Position numbers and translations under genes: made by a program. From Gorsachius magnificus (taxonomy: Eukaryota; Chordata; Aves; Pelecaniformes; Ardeidae): a stretch of 64,000 bases of DNA. Every line of letters begins with the position of its first letter. Position 1 is the stretch's first letter. The stretch is from the NCBI GenBank assembly GCA_034008185.1, contig CM067081.1, positions 25,418,806 to 25,482,805 on the forward strand. The letters are read 5' to 3'. A model generated the notes under the pieces. The model worked only from the letters and a program-made list of their open reading frames with translations, did not search any database and had not been told where the DNA came from. Below are positions 25,501 through 40,500 of the stretch, in pieces.

Positions 25501-28500
25501 TTTTCTCATATGACAAATCAAAGATCTGTCACATTATAATCACTGTCTCAGAAAGAAATGGTTGTGTCCTATCACTTTTGCTTGCATTTCAAACACACGT
25601 AGTTCATGTTGTGTTGCTAAGTCTAGTACAAAGCAGTCATTTGTGGCCTTTGATCTGGTTCTGACCCATGCTGCATTTTTACTTTCTTGATATTTTCATG
25701 TTGTATATAATAATTTTTAATCTCAAAGGAGAATTCTAGGCTCATGGGACACAAATTGAAACATGAGGCTCAGACTGAACATAAGGAAAAAACTGAGAAC
25801 AGTCAGGCAATGGAACAGGTTGCAAGAGGTTGCATGTTGCCAAGAGAGCCTGTGCAATCTCTGTTCTTCAACACCACAATGGATAAAACTGAGATGAACA
25901 CGATCTGGCTTCATAGCTGACCTTCCTTTGAGTGGGAGATTGAACTGGGGACCTCCTGACATTCCTTCAAACTGGAATTATCCTTTGATATTGATATAAA
26001 CCCTATTTAGCTGTGAAGAAAAAAATTAAAACACAAGGGCAGTGCAAACTCATGTCATGTTTGTTTAAGTCTGCAGGTAGCTAGAAGTAGTGATTGTGGG
26101 AATTCTCACGCCCTGTACTAATTTGATGGGAATGCTTAATTCTGAATGTTGCTGGAATGTCATCACAACATCATTAACACCAGCAAAGAAATAGGGAACA
26201 TAGTAGGGTCAGAGGAAAATTCTAAAGGAGTCAGTATTAGGACTTGCTAAGTGCAGGACTAGAGTAGAATTGGACAGTAAAATTGGGAGAAGGAAGTTGT
26301 GGAGGGGGAAGAGAGAAGCAAAGTTTAAAATTGAAATTGCACAGGAGCTGACATAGGGGCACAAGATAGCGTGTGGCTGTTCCCTGGCTGAATACATCAT
26401 TTAGTTGAAGATCAGAGCTAGCGTGTTTCTGTCCTCCCAACAAACGGGAGGCACTAATGGTACAGGTACTTGCTATGACATGAAGAAACTGAATTGGTAA
26501 GCCATCAAAAGATCTGCTGCTGTTATTATTACTACTACTATTAATTACTCTTAGAATCTTCTGGTTGATACTTAAAGCTGTTTCAGTGGAAGACCCTTTG
26601 AAAGCTAGGGCAAGACAATTTAATATCTATTCCACAAACTCCATTTGTGTTTTGAGTGCTTGAGTGGCAGATATTCTACCTCTTGCTGGTGTTACCCAAT
26701 ATAATTAGAATTCTGTAGATGGAGTAAATGGGCTGCAATGCTAAAAAAATAAACTCATGCATAGATGACAATCCTAGAATTTATATCTGAAGGAACCATT
26801 GTGATCAGTTTGTTACCTGGGATAGCGACTATATGATGAACTTAATTCACTGATATTATGAATGTTTATATAAAAGTTATTAGAACTGCCTTTTCCATTA
26901 GGGTGAAAATCTGATGTTACCATGTACAAAAAGTGCTAGCTTCCTTTTCATCATACCTTAGTTTTCCAAAGCTTTTGGGGTTTGTGTTTTGAACTTCAGA
27001 GTTTGGTGTTTTGTTTTTGGGTTTAGTTCCACACACCCACACCCCCCAGATGTCTGCTTGATTCAGATGAGCATTTTAATTTTGCTGTAAGAGGATATTC
27101 CTCTTTCTGTGTTTTTTGTTGTCTCTGCTCACATATAAAAGGAAAATGAAAGGGCAAAGGGGTTCAAATATGAAGCTGAAATTAATCTCCAAATTCATGC
27201 TTTTTCACTAAAGAAACGTGAAATTATTCAGTGTTTCACGATAGCTGCTGGATTCTGCATGCTTTTAGAAGCTTGCCTCAAAACACTTAATATTTCCATT
27301 GTTATGCTAAGTTACAGGCTTTGAGGCTTTTGTTTAAATAGCCATGAAAGAAATACTCTTTTTCCAGATGAGTTTTCTTAATACAGGTTGATAATCTAAC
27401 AGTCAAAATTTTGTCTATGAAGTGTTTAATTTACTTGTCTTAAATAAATTTAAACTCAAATATTACATATATAAATAAAGAATATAGGGATTGTTTAAGC
27501 ACTGGAATTGTAGGAGTATAGGAAGATGAAAATGTGTTCTGCTTTTTGATCCAGTGACATTTTCTTAGTAAGTATAAATTGTTTTGCCTATTCCACAGTG
27601 TTTAGTAGATGTAAGGTCAATTAAGATAATGTTTTCACAGGACAAAATATGTAATTGCTTAGTGGAAGAAACCTTTCAAACTTTAACTTAACATTGTATG
27701 ATTTTTATTTGCTATAATAAATGCTTGAGACTTTCAGTTAAAAGTTGCTGTATAGTGAGAGTATGTCTAGTTATCTTTTAGTATTTAAATTATGTTTTGC
27801 AGCCTTGACAGACTTATGTTCGTAGCCGTAAAAAGCACTTGGGAAAATATGATGTGATTAAATAAAGATTATTTAAAAAATGAGGCTCATGATGTGATTT
27901 CACTTCTGCATATTGAATTTTTTTTTTCAGATTCAGGCCATTAAGATGATGGTTCGATGGTTGCTAGGAATGAAGAACAACCACAGCAAGTCAGGAACTT
28001 CTACTCTGAGGTTGCTAACAACAATACTACATAGTGATGGAGATTTAACAGAGCAGGGGAAAATTAGGTATGTAACAGATGGTAATGTTTTGATGTCTGA
28101 TGATGCGGTGGGGAGAGTTTTATTCAAAGAAGTATTTAAACTATTCTGTTAGACTGCTTAACAATTTATACTTTTGTAAGAACTAATGGTAGGCTTGGCT
28201 GGATTCCTTCATAAGTTTGCTGAATCTCAAGTTTTTTAACACTGTTAGCTGTATTATAATGGGTTTTTATGTTCTTTGTTTTATCTCTTTCTTAGAGAGC
28301 CATTACTCATATTGTAAGAATAAATGTGTAACTTTATCTTTCCCACTGAAAATTGGTTTTAATTTTTTTATGCAGCTTGCTCTTCCTGATGTGCCAATTG
28401 TTGTGTATGCCAAAGGCCGATAGGCAGGCTTTCTAATAAAAAATAATAGCATGTTGCAGTAAACCAGGTGGGAATACCTAGTACATAAGACATTTCTGCT

Positions 28501-31500
28501 TGAAGGCAGACTTTAATCCCTTGAGGCCTCTAAAGTGAAAGGAAGAGGGGAAACTTGTAAAGAGGATTAAGTCTCAATAAATAATTTACCTTTTTAGGTG
28601 ATTGTTAGACAACTTACTTGGTTTTCTAGGTATCTTCTTAATCCTCTGCGGTAGGGGAAGTGACAAGTTGTCAGCCACTATTGCTTGCCAAACATTGAAA
28701 ATTTATGTCTGCAAAAGTCATTAAGGGCATGGGTAGATTGTGCCAGTAGGAGTAAAAAGGTTTTCATTTTGGGATAGAGTTTAGCATTATACAGTGATTA
28801 TGCAGATAGAACCTATGTTGTGTGTGCAAACTGCAAACCTGAGAATTGTCTAGTATGTTTCTAAAAATTGTTTCATAGTTTTAAATTTGTAATAGGACTG
28901 CTTTTTGGCAGATACTAGGGAGTTAAGTGGTAGTAAGTTAGCTTTTCATCATAACTGCTCAGAGCGTATTGTTGGCTTAGCTAGTAGTTTGTGAATAGAT
29001 CAGTTCTGTAGGTCCTGTGTATTTTCATGCTTGGAGTGATGATTCCTTACTGTCCATGTTTTAGAAATTTAATTTTCCCACTTTTTGTACTCGTAAATAA
29101 TGATAGAAACTGTACATAATGATGTGGTCAGTTCTCCATTATTAAAGTTGGAAGGCTGGGGAAACTTCTAGGGGAGGGAGAAAACTGCAATTACATGTCA
29201 GGTTGCTCTGTGTTAAAGTCAACCCTTCAGCCCCTTGGAGCTCTGCTTGGGGATGAATGATGAGCCAACTGAGAGCTTATGGGTGAGGATTAATGAGCAT
29301 ACTGGTATGGGTGATATTGTAGTGGGTGTCTGCTGTAGGCCCCCTGACCAGGAAGAGGAAGTGGAGGAGGCTTTCTATAAAGCTAGAAACAACTTCATGT
29401 TTGCAGGCCTTAGCCCTCATGGGGATCTTCAACCTCTCTGATACCTGCTGGGGAAGCAACACAGAAGCACATAAGCAATCCAGGTGCTTCCTGGAGAGCA
29501 TCAGTGACAACTTCCTGACGCAAGTGAGAGAAGAGCCCCCCTGGGGGGGATTGGACTAGATGACCTTTGAAGATCCCTTCCAACCCAAACTATTTTATGA
29601 TATGCTATGATTCTATGAGGTATACAGAAAGTGGAATTACGGACAGGTAACTTAGCAGGAATACAGATAACGCTGTCTGAGACACAGAGAAGCCAAAGTC
29701 CAACTGGAATTGAATCTAGTGAGGGATGGCAAAGGCAACCAGAAGAATTCATCTAAATAGGTGACAAAAGGAAGACTAGGGAAATTTTGCACCCACTGAT
29801 GAGTGAGGCAGGAGCCCTGGTGACACAGGACATGGAAAAAGTTGAGGAACTGAATGCCTTCTTCACCTCGGGCTTTACCAGTAAGACCAACCTTCAAGAA
29901 TTCCAGGCCCTGGAGATCAGTGGAAAGTCTGGAACAAGGAAGACGTACCCTTGGGGGAAGAAGATACAGGTTACAGAATACTTAAGCAAACTGGACATGC
30001 ATAAGTCCATGTCCTTGATGGGATGCATGTTGAGGGAGCTGGCAGATGTCATTGTGAGGCCACTCTTGATCCTCTGAATGATCGTGGTGATTGGTAGAGG
30101 TGCCTGAAGACTGGAGAAAAGAAAATGTCTCTCCTGTCTTCAAAAAGGACAGGAATGAGGACCCAGAGAACTAACTACAGGCCAGTCAGCCTCACCTCAA
30201 TCTCTGAGAAGTTGATGGAATGTCTGGGCTCCCCAGTGAATATGAGAGATGTGGAGCTACTGGCATGAGCCCATCATAGGGCCACGAAAATGCTTAAGGG
30301 ATTAGAACATCTGATGGATGAGGAAAGGCTGAGAGAGCTGGGACTGCTCAGCCTAGGGAAGAAAAGGCTCAGTGGGGATCTCGTCAATGTGTATAAATAA
30401 CTGAACAGAGGGTGTAAAGAAGATGGAGTCAGGCTCTTCTCAGTGGTACGCAGTGACAGGGCCAGAGGCAATGGGCACAAACTGAGATACAGGAGGTTCT
30501 GTCTGAACACAAGGAAACACTTTTTCACTGTGAAGGTGGCTGAGAACTGGCAGAGGTTGTCCAGAGAGGTGGTGGAGTTTCCATCTTTGGAGATACTAAT
30601 AAGCCATCTGGACATTGTTCTGGACAGCCTGCTTTAGGTGACCCTGCTTGAGCAGAGGGGTCAGGCTAGATTGACCTCCAGAGGTCCCTTCCAACTGTAA
30701 CTATTTTGTGATTCCCAGTATTTCCTATTTGGGGAAAGCTCTAAGCTGCGAGGGCAGGTCTCCTTTTCCCTGTGTGAGCTATGCTGCCTATGCTAACAAG
30801 TACTCTCAAAACCCGAAGTAGAGATGATATTTCAGATGCATTAGTTCTGCATGGAGCTTGCTGGTATCTTGCTGACACTTCCTGACCTTTATTCTTCACC
30901 CTTTGAGAATGCAATGAGGCTATCTTCTTTCTGGCAGCTGCTTACTGTGTCCCTACTGTGCAAATCTGGCACTTGTTCCTTCCAAATTAGAGTAGGCTTT
31001 GGAAAGAGTAAAATTGTCTCTTCAGTACAGAACGTAATCTTTTTAAACTGTACTTGATCTGATGTCATTCTACGTAAAGTCAGTTTTTGTGTTCATGGCT
31101 TGGTCTTTTAAACAATGTATAATTTGCTAAAGATAATTGAATTAACTGAAAGTGTCATGGTTCAGGAGACATTTGGCCTCATGTAGGCCATTGGTCATGT
31201 TGCAGTCATCTTGGTATTATTGTCGTCATCAGCCATAAAAATTACATAAAAATATCCCCATGCCTCTTTAAATCTACCAACTTTACTTTTCAGTGACAGT
31301 GTAAAGGAATGGGATTTTTTAAATTTCAAAGCATAGTTCAGCCTAGAGTGTCGGGTAAAGACAAAGTCCCACTTGGAAAATAAATAAACAAATCCCTACT
31401 CTCAGTCATCCTTCTCACATGGAATTAGTAGGATTGATGACTTTGTTGAATTGTTTTGAGATGGTTAGCGTATGTAGGTTAAATTCACCAGTGTTGGATT

Positions 31501-34500
31501 TTTTTTTTAATATTGAATTTTGTCAGTTTCACTTTATAACTCATGAACAGGCATACAAATTTAAAAATCAAGATAGTACTAATTTCCTATTTGTGGTTAG
31601 ATAAAACAGCTAAGTTGAATCTGGCATGTCTTTGTAGTAGGATTTTCATTTTAATCTATACTAAGCATAAAATAGGAGTATTTCAGTATTAGAAGACACC
31701 AGCTGTTGCTGAAAGTACTGATATTGGATATGAACCTGAACTGATAATTTTCTGAAATGCTATCTGCATTTTCCTTAAGATGAAGTTTTGGAGTTTAGAA
31801 CTTCATAGTTCTGTGCTATACATAACTTGCTACACCATCTGATATGCAACGTTTTCAGAGGTTGTATTCAAAAGACACTTTTTAATCCATGGAACATGGA
31901 AAATGCTTAGAAAATTAGACACTGGCATTTATCCTCTGGAGTGGACAAAAAAATGTTAACTGATGGCCTGTAAAGTGTGATAAGATGATTATGCACCAGA
32001 TATGTTTTCAAGATGCATTTATTTGGATTATCTTTGTGCAGCCCACCACCTTGATTAAGACTGGTTTGCACTTGATAACATCTTTCCATGTGGTTGCACT
32101 TTTGTTCTCATTTCAAACATCTGGTCTTCAGCAATAGTAATAGCATTCCAGAAAACAAATCTCCAGGTCTCTCTTCTGTCTTTTAGAGAGCTTCTGATAG
32201 GATAAGGGCATCCTTGGTACTAAGTTTCAAAATTATTATAAGTAGTCAAAACCTGCAATTATATCATACAGAAGCTTTTATTTCAGCCCTAATAATTGTG
32301 TGGTTTGAGTTAATGCAGATCAGAAAACTTTTGGCTATAACAATTCAATAAAAAAAAATCCTCAATTAAGAGTTTCTTCTAAGATAATCCTTTTGGGGAA
32401 TAAGATCCGATTTTCATCTTCAGCTTTAAGAATGATATTCACAGCTGACATTGTCATCCTCTTCCCTCCCATAGTGTACACACATGCTTGTGGGTATTTC
32501 TGTGATACATATACTCTGTAAAGATTTGGCAAACTTTTATGTGGAATATCTTTGATCCAATTTTCAGAATTAAATGTTATCACTACCAAAGCTGAGGAAG
32601 ATTGAGTGTTCTTAATTTTATCCTTTCCTTTGGCTCAATCACTCTGTACTTATAAGTCATTATTGCTCAGTTGTCACTGAAGTGCAAAAATTGAATCTTT
32701 ATTGGGTTCACTTACCACAGTAGATGCAATTTAAAGTGAAGTTTAGCGTTTAAGAACTAGACTTTACCATGTTAATCTAAATGCCTTGTTTGAAAGTTAG
32801 TGCAGCTTTTGTCCTGTTACTTGGTTGCTTGTGATATATTTGGGTTTTTTTAAATGTGGTTTCCATAAAGTACTGAGGTGTATATAAAGCCTGATTAGAT
32901 AAATATTAAGGTTTAAGCTCTTTAGGTATTTTTATCGTGCACTGTGTGTTTAGTAATGGCTTTCTATCTCATTCTTTAAATGCTTTCCACAGTTTTCATG
33001 ATAATGGATTTCAGACTACAGTGTTTGCCCTTCCTAAGGATAAAGGGCAAATGATTAAGAAGTTAAACAATGTATGTCCTGCTTAAATGAATAATTATTT
33101 CTAAAGAATACGACTTAATTCCTGCTCCAAGTCATCAAAGGAAAAAGCTGCACTTACTATTTCTGAAGAGAATCTATTAGTGTTTTAGTAAGAGATGCAT
33201 AAAACTTCTTAATTCTTTTGTGTTTGATCTGAAGAAAGGCAGAATTAACATACTTAATGAAATAAATTTTCTAAGAACAGTGAAAGCTCAACTAAGTTTA
33301 TTAATGCACAGATTAAGTGGATATCAGTTTGCAAAGCTTATGTGAAGATGCTTTTGGTGTTCTGATAACCTTTGTAAATATGGTTGCAGGTTAAAGAAAA
33401 ACCCGTTCATCTTTTGATATGAAAATTAGCAAATGGACTGTTTTGCTAGGTGGGAGTGCAATCTGGGCATGCAAGCCAAGTAACAGTATAATTTGCACGT
33501 TGAAATTTTTTTCACTTGCTAAATCCTTTTTGCTGTTGTCTTAAAAATACAATTAACTTACCTCTCATAATATCTAATTGATCTTAGTTTACATTGACTT
33601 GCAGTATGGATTTTGAGCTGTCATTGCTAGAAAAAGTTTGGCAACTTTGGGGACTAGAAATGGGTGGCTACTTCGGCAGGAACCCCTTGGTGAAGGAAAA
33701 CCAGCTTGCTGAACAGAAGTATCTTACAGGCTAAGCAAGGTCTCTGAGGGGCAAATTGGACTGTGCTGTTCCAGTGCACGGCTAAAACTGTTTCACACCC
33801 ATGTGGAACTTTTAGTAAGTTCCAAGGAATATTTTTATTGCTAAGTTGGGGCAAGATAATAGGTATGTGGTAATAGGCTGTAAAATGTGATGATATGAAA
33901 ACTGCTTCTGAAGTTACTTCTGCTGTTGATTTGGGGGGATGGGAGTGGTGAAGTCCATGGAAACTTTTCTTTCTTTCTAAAGTACCTGTTTTTCAGCAAT
34001 GCAAACTTACTGGGATTTAATTAAGTCAAATAATTACATAATTTTTTACTAATTAACCTTCATAATCTGTGCTTTTTTTTTTTTTTCAGTAAACCTGATA
34101 TGTCTCGATTGAGGCTGGCTGCAGGGAATGCTATTGTGAAGTTGGCACAAGAACCTTGTTACCATGAAATCATCACCTTAGAACAGTACCAGCTGTGTGC
34201 GCTAGCCATAAATGTAAGGAAATTAGGTGGGACTTGTGGGTTTATCAGCAAATGTATGAGTACATATGTTGTTTGTTCTGTATGTTGTGTATGCTGCTGC
34301 TAATCTGATTTTATGCAAAACGTACAGCATTGGCATGAATTTATTTTCCCCACTATGTAATCTTGAAAACTGATTTGGGATGAAAATTAGATCTATAGTA
34401 CTAGGCTGCCCAGTGGGGGAATGCTAACTTAAAATAGTGAAATGTTAGAATATTGATAACCAAGGAATTAAGTATTGATTTAAAATAGTACCCCAGCTGC

Positions 34501-37500
34501 ATTATGACATTATTAGAAGTTGAAATGAGGTGATATGAAGTATGTTGGACTGTGGTGACAACAGTGACCTTGGTTTCTTAATTACTTGGGTAGAATATAT
34601 TTGAAACACAGAGGTCTGCAAAGACAGTTGGCATCCTTTTAAATACTAGAAGAAAGAGGGAGAGATTTCTCAGCAGATGTTGGAATTTTCATCCTTAATT
34701 TCTGCCTGTGAGCCCAAAGTAGCAGAAAGGAAATAACTTTCAAATTGTAAGCAGAGATACAGAGATCCTCTGTGTTCCTGTCTTGTAGACTTAGCAAGTT
34801 CTACAGAAATTGTTTCCCACCCTAAAAGTAAGGCAGTCATGGAGAGACTCATGTTGGTGTTACTTGTGTAACTGCTCATATTCTCCTGATGTTACAAAAG
34901 TCAAGAAATCTTCTGGAAGTAATCCTTTCCAGGATATATCTTCAGTAATAATGATATTTCATTCTAGACCTTAATTCCTGTGACTGGCTAAAGCTTTAAA
35001 AGCTGCAACCCATTTTACATGTCACAAGATTTGAAATTGGCATTTAATATTAGAAAATACAAAATATAGCTCCTGTGTGGATATTGTTTATTTTCATATA
35101 GAGTATCTTAAGTTCTTAAGTTGTTTACAGTTGGGTACAGTTAGGCTAGAAAAATCATTCATATACCAGAGTAAGACAGTCTGTATTAGGCCTGTATATT
35201 GTTTTTACAGTGTTTATGTGGATTTTAAGCTTCCCTGTTCCAATGGAAAGAAGCCCTTACTCAGTTCCCAAATGCTATGAAAAGCAAAAGGAATGGAACA
35301 AAACTTAAAATTACTTAAGCAGATGAAATCTTAACAAATACGCAGAAGAAATTCAGTGGTAATGACTGAAGGTCTTTACACACAAAGTGAGGACTATTAG
35401 TCTTGTGTCAAGATGGGTTTTAAGGATTTTTACAATTCAGAATAAAATTAGTAGAGAGCCACTTACTGTAATGACAAATAAGGCTTCTTTCTGTTCCAGA
35501 AAGGATACTCTAAGTTGGATAAAGTTGTACCAGACTAGCCTTCCCAATATAGTATTTGCACGTTCAATTTTCTTCTGATCCTAGTGATCAAAATCTGTTC
35601 ATTTCTTCAGTCATTTCCCTCCTATGGCAAATTTTTGGTTTTTGCAAATATTAACCTTGCAGATCATCTCTATCAGAATTTGCCTTTATTGTTTTGAATC
35701 TCTTCAATACATTACAAGCAAACTCCTTGCTCTCCATTTCATCACTGTCTCGCAATTTCTTTTTTGCTTATTTTCCAGCTGTATGTCTTAACTATTTGTG
35801 GATATTGATAAGAGATGTGTTGTTACCTTTTTTGCTATCTTTGGGTCTAATGCTTACCTCTCCTCAATTTCTGTGTCTTGCACTTGGGTCACAACAACCC
35901 CATGCAATGCTACAGGCTTGGGGAAGAGTGGCTGGAAAACTGCTTGGCAGAAAAGGACCTGGGGATGCTGGTTGACAGCCACCAAAGTATGAGCCAGCAG
36001 TGTGCCCAGGTGGCCGAGAAGGCCAATGGCATCCTGACTTGCATCAGAAATAATGTGACCAGCAGGGCCAGGGAAGTCATCCTTTCCCTGTACTCATAAT
36101 TGGTGAGGCCGTACCTTGAATACTGTGTTCAGTTTTGGGCCCCTCACTACAAGAAGGACATCGAGTTGCTGGAGCTTGTCCAGAGAAGGGCAGTGAAGCT
36201 GGTGAGGGGTCTGGAGCACAAGTCTGATGGGGAGTGGCTGAGGGGAGACCTTATCACTCTCTACAACTGCCTGAAAGGAGTGAGGTGCATGTCAGTCTCT
36301 CTTCCCAAGTAACAAGTGTTACAAGGGGAAATGGCCTCAAGTTGTGCCAGGGGAGGTTTAGATTGGATATTAAGAAAAATTTTTTCACCGAAAGGGTTAT
36401 CGGGCACTGGAAGGCCTGCCCAGGATAGGGCTTGAGTCCTCATTCCTGGACGTATTTAAAAGACAAGGCGCTTAGAGACATGGTTTAGCAGTGGACAGGT
36501 ATAGTTGGACTTGATCTTAAAGGTCTTTTCCAACCTAAATTATTCTGTGATTTGAAAGGGAATTTTGGGAGATGAGATTTAAATTAGAAGAATATAATAG
36601 GGTCGTCAACATTTATAAACCAGTTAGTATCACATCTTACTATAGAATCATAGAATAGTTTTGGTTAGAAGGGATGTCTAAAGATTATCTCATTCCAATG
36701 CCCCCTGCTGTGGGCAGGAACATCTTCCACTAGACCAGGTTGCTCAAAGCCTCATCCAACCTGACCTTGAACACTTCCAATGATGGGGTATCCACAACTT
36801 CTCTGGGCATCCTGTTCCAGTGTCCTACCACTCTCACTGTAAAAAAACCTAAAAATTTCTTCCTTATTCCAGTCTAAACCTACCCTTTTTCAGTTTAAAA
36901 CTGTTGCCCCTTGTCCTGTCACTATAGGCCCTGGTAAATGTCATTCTCAGTCTTTCTTGTAAGCCGCCTTTAAGTATTCAAAGGCTGCAATAAGGTCTCC
37001 CTCCAGCCTTCTCTTCTCCAGGCTGAATAACCCCAACTGTCTCAGCCTTTCTTCATAGGGAGAGGTGCTCCATGCCTCTGACCATTTTCATGCCCAGAGA
37101 GCCCTCCTCTGGACTTGCTCTAACAGCTCCATGTCTGTCTTGAACTGGGGAGCCCAAAACTGGACACAGTACTCCAGGTGGGCTTTCACCAGAGGTGAGT
37201 AGAGGGGCAGAATCGCCTCCCTCAACCTGCTGGCCATACTTTTTTTGATGCAGCCCAGAGTACGGTTTGCTTTCGGGGCTGCGAGCACACATTGCTGGCT
37301 CATGTCCAGGTTTTCATCCATCAGTGTCCCCAAGTCCTTCTCTACAGGGCTGCTCTCCATGCCTTCATCCCCCAGCCTGTATTGGTACCAGGGGTTGCCC
37401 CAAGTCAGGTGCAGGACCATGCACTTGGCCTTATTGAACCTCATGGGATTCACATGGGCCCAGTCCTTGTGCTTGTCAAGGTCCCTCTGGATGGCATCCC

Positions 37501-40500
37501 TTCACTCTAGTGTATCAACTGCATCACTTGGCTTGGTGTCATCTGCAAACTTGCTGAGGAATGTATTCAATCCTGCTGTGTCATTAAGAAAGGTATTGAA
37601 TGGTACTGGTCCCAATATTGACCCCCAAGGGACATGACTTGTTACTGATCTCCATTTGGCCATCAAGCTTTTGACCACAATTCTTTGGATGCGGCCATCC
37701 AGCCACTATCCATTTAATAGTCCATCTATGAAACCTGTATCTCTCCAGTTCAAAGACAAGAATGTTGTGTTGGACTGTGTCAAAGGCCTTACAGAACTCC
37801 AGGTAGATGACATTAGTTGCTCTTCCCTTATCCACCTATGCAGTCACTCCATTGTAAAAGGCTACTAGATTAGTCAGGCATGATTTGTCCTTTTTGAACC
37901 TATGTTAGGTCTCTGTAATTGTCTCCCTGTGGATATCCGTATGCCTTGACATAGCTTCCAGGAGAATCTGTTCCACTATAGTATCACTTTTGTCGCTTTT
38001 TCTTCTCATTTATTGATGTTTCTTTGCCTTTTGTGACTTTCTTACTTGCTTACTAGAATTTAGATTGTAAGCTCTGTCAGGACAGAAATTCTGCCTTTTC
38101 TCTCCAGCTCCTAATGGATTTTGAATATTTCAGAATTGATAACTTTTCTAGATCTTGAGGTCTTCTGCAGTTTTCTTTCTCTCTGCCAGGCTATTGAGTT
38201 GAGACCCTCAGATGCAGAGTAACTGTAATGGTTTTGGTGACTTTTGCGCTTATAAGTGGTACTGTATTAATCTCCTGTGGAAACCACCTGTATATTTGTT
38301 TTGGAGGTATTTGCATGTGTACATATGCACACACATACGTTTATGCTTAGAATGTTAAGTATTTGAATGCATTTCTTGATGGTAGACACTGATTACTCTA
38401 AAAGTTTACGCATTCTTAAAACTAAGTCTAGCCACAAATTAGGACATTCGAGTGACGTCAAGGCCAACTTTAGTATTACATATTTTAACTTAAAGAAAAT
38501 TTGCTGAAGTGGACAGATCAGGAAGCAGATTAAACAAAAGGGAGCGCTTCATTTTTAAGGTCTTTAATGGTTGCACAGGTTCTGTTATGGTTCTGGTTTG
38601 ACTATGTTTTTTTCTCTGAGACTGCCATTTTGTAATGCGGGATGATTAGAGTGCAGAATACATAAGTGTTGTTGCTAATTGCCGTGTTAAGGTTGTGCTG
38701 GTAAATAGAGACTTTATGATGATTAAATACATATAGTTTTAGTCATTTTAAAATAATTTATGTATGTGTTTGGCCAAACGTGTAAGCTCACCAGAAGTTA
38801 AGTTCTTTGATCTGCAGAAAAAATTTTGATGTCAGCAGAGCTTCATATTGAAATAGAGTAGAAAATAATTGAGCATCATGTTAAGTACTTCAGTGTTTAA
38901 CAGGCTTTAAGACCAGATTTAAGATCTAAAAAAGCTTTGCTATTGAAAATGTAATTTTAATCGTATTTATTACACAATCTTGTAGATTGTAAGTTTCACT
39001 TTTTAAAAAAAAAAAAAAAAAAAAAAATCCCAAAGCTTTTTCAGTTTTCTTTGTCAACTCTGAGTGTGTTCTATTTGTTTAAGCAAGTCTTTGTCTGAGA
39101 GGTACAAGCTGCTTAGCTGCTTTGCAAATATTTTTTTTTAAATGGTGAACTTCTGATCAATTGGCATTAAATCCAGAGAATTAGATAAGTAAAATTGCGC
39201 TAATGTATGGGTTTTAGTTGTATGTTATAAAAATGTATAACTTGGTTGAGTTTGGTCCCCCTTCTTCTCGGTGAACTAGTATAACTGAGCTCTGAATATA
39301 AGGTTACTGTCAATATTAAAAGGTAAAGAAATAAAAATCATTCCAATTCATGCCAGACAACACCATCAGCAACAATGAATTACACCTTCCTTTGCCCTCT
39401 GAGTCAAGGAGGGCATGCTGCCCTGTCAAAATAGCAACTAGGCGGAGGTCTCTTCTAAGCTTTCCAAAGGCTTTAGGCTTAGGTGATGTTACTGAGCAGG
39501 AAAAGAGGCCTATATCTTGGCCTTCTGCTGGGGGATGGATTTGCTACAAAAAGGCAGTAGATCTTGGTAGGTTCTCACAGTCTGGCTTTGTGGTCTTGGG
39601 TTGCTTCAGCTCTGGCTACAGCAGGCATTTCAGGGTTATAAGAGGAAGACTATGCCTGAAGCACAGGAGGGAAAATGGGGCTTGATCAATTTCTTCTGGA
39701 TTTAATTTTTGGGTGGGGGAAGAGGGAGGCTTGTTCTGTCTAATACATGATCTCTTTTGGGATGACACCATTGGTGAATTTAGCAGTCAGTGTTACCAGT
39801 GGCTGGGGTTTATCTCTCTACTTCCTGTTGGCTGATAGCTGGAAACTCTTTTCAGTTCTTTCTGGTTTCAAAACTGTCATTTGACTAAAATAGCTGTTTA
39901 TTCCTGTTAATGTTTTTTCTTCATATTTAGAGATAACATTTTTCCTCTTGACCTTTTTTGGGCAGGTTAAATATGCCAAGCTGGTTTGGTGGCCTTGTTT
40001 ACATTATGGTTTTCTGTACATTTTCATGTGCTTCTAAATGGTTTGTGGTATATTGAATGGTGTCTGAAAGTATGTAAGTTATTTTTATACAGAGAATTTT
40101 TAAGTTCATATCTTTTCTTATATGTTGCGTAATAAATGGTACAAGTACGTTTGCTGCCTTCACATTATTTTACTTTATGTTCTTTGCCAACTATTAGACA
40201 TGGGTTATTCTCTTCCATGGGCAGCCATAGTTAATAGGTTTCCACAAAATAATTGAAATGCTCGGTACTCTCTTCAGCATTTGACCTTATTTTCTTTGGT
40301 CATTCTGTTGAATTTTATTTGGTTTCTAATATTAATGGCTTGGTGACAATTTGTGAAATAGCAGTAGTAAAATCAACACAGTGGTTACTGGTGGCTAAAC
40401 ACTGTTTCATTGCAGATCTTTGACTTTGGCTTCACAAAGCAAGTGGTCCTATTGTAAACAATTTCATTAACTCCATGCCTCGATACTATGCTAAATAAGG

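Larger units (their letters stand above)
23148..27930 (+). other. PDS5B intron between exons 14 and 15
   Basis: 4.8-kb intron holding a hairpin (23564-23594), two short tandem duplications (23248-23284, 25253-25304), a T21 run (24404-24424) and an old CR1 3' tail (about 25750-25990). Confidence 0.85.
28068..34089 (+). other. PDS5B intron between exons 15 and 16
   Basis: 6-kb intron. CR1 sequence occupies about 29215-30716. The rest, including 30717-34089, is AT-rich with no gene or repeat that I recognise. Confidence 0.85.

Noticed and set aside
37245..37637. 130-codon plus-strand open frame
   Set aside because: Antisense reading of the minus-strand CR1 element, not a gene.
39005..39027. 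A23 tract as the tail of a processed pseudogene
   Set aside because: The preceding sequence shows no recognisable coding or mRNA-like region and no flanking duplications.
39350..39685. 111-codon plus-strand open frame
   Set aside because: Starts in an intron with no homology I recognise, no splice context and ordinary composition; kept only as a remark in the intron entry.
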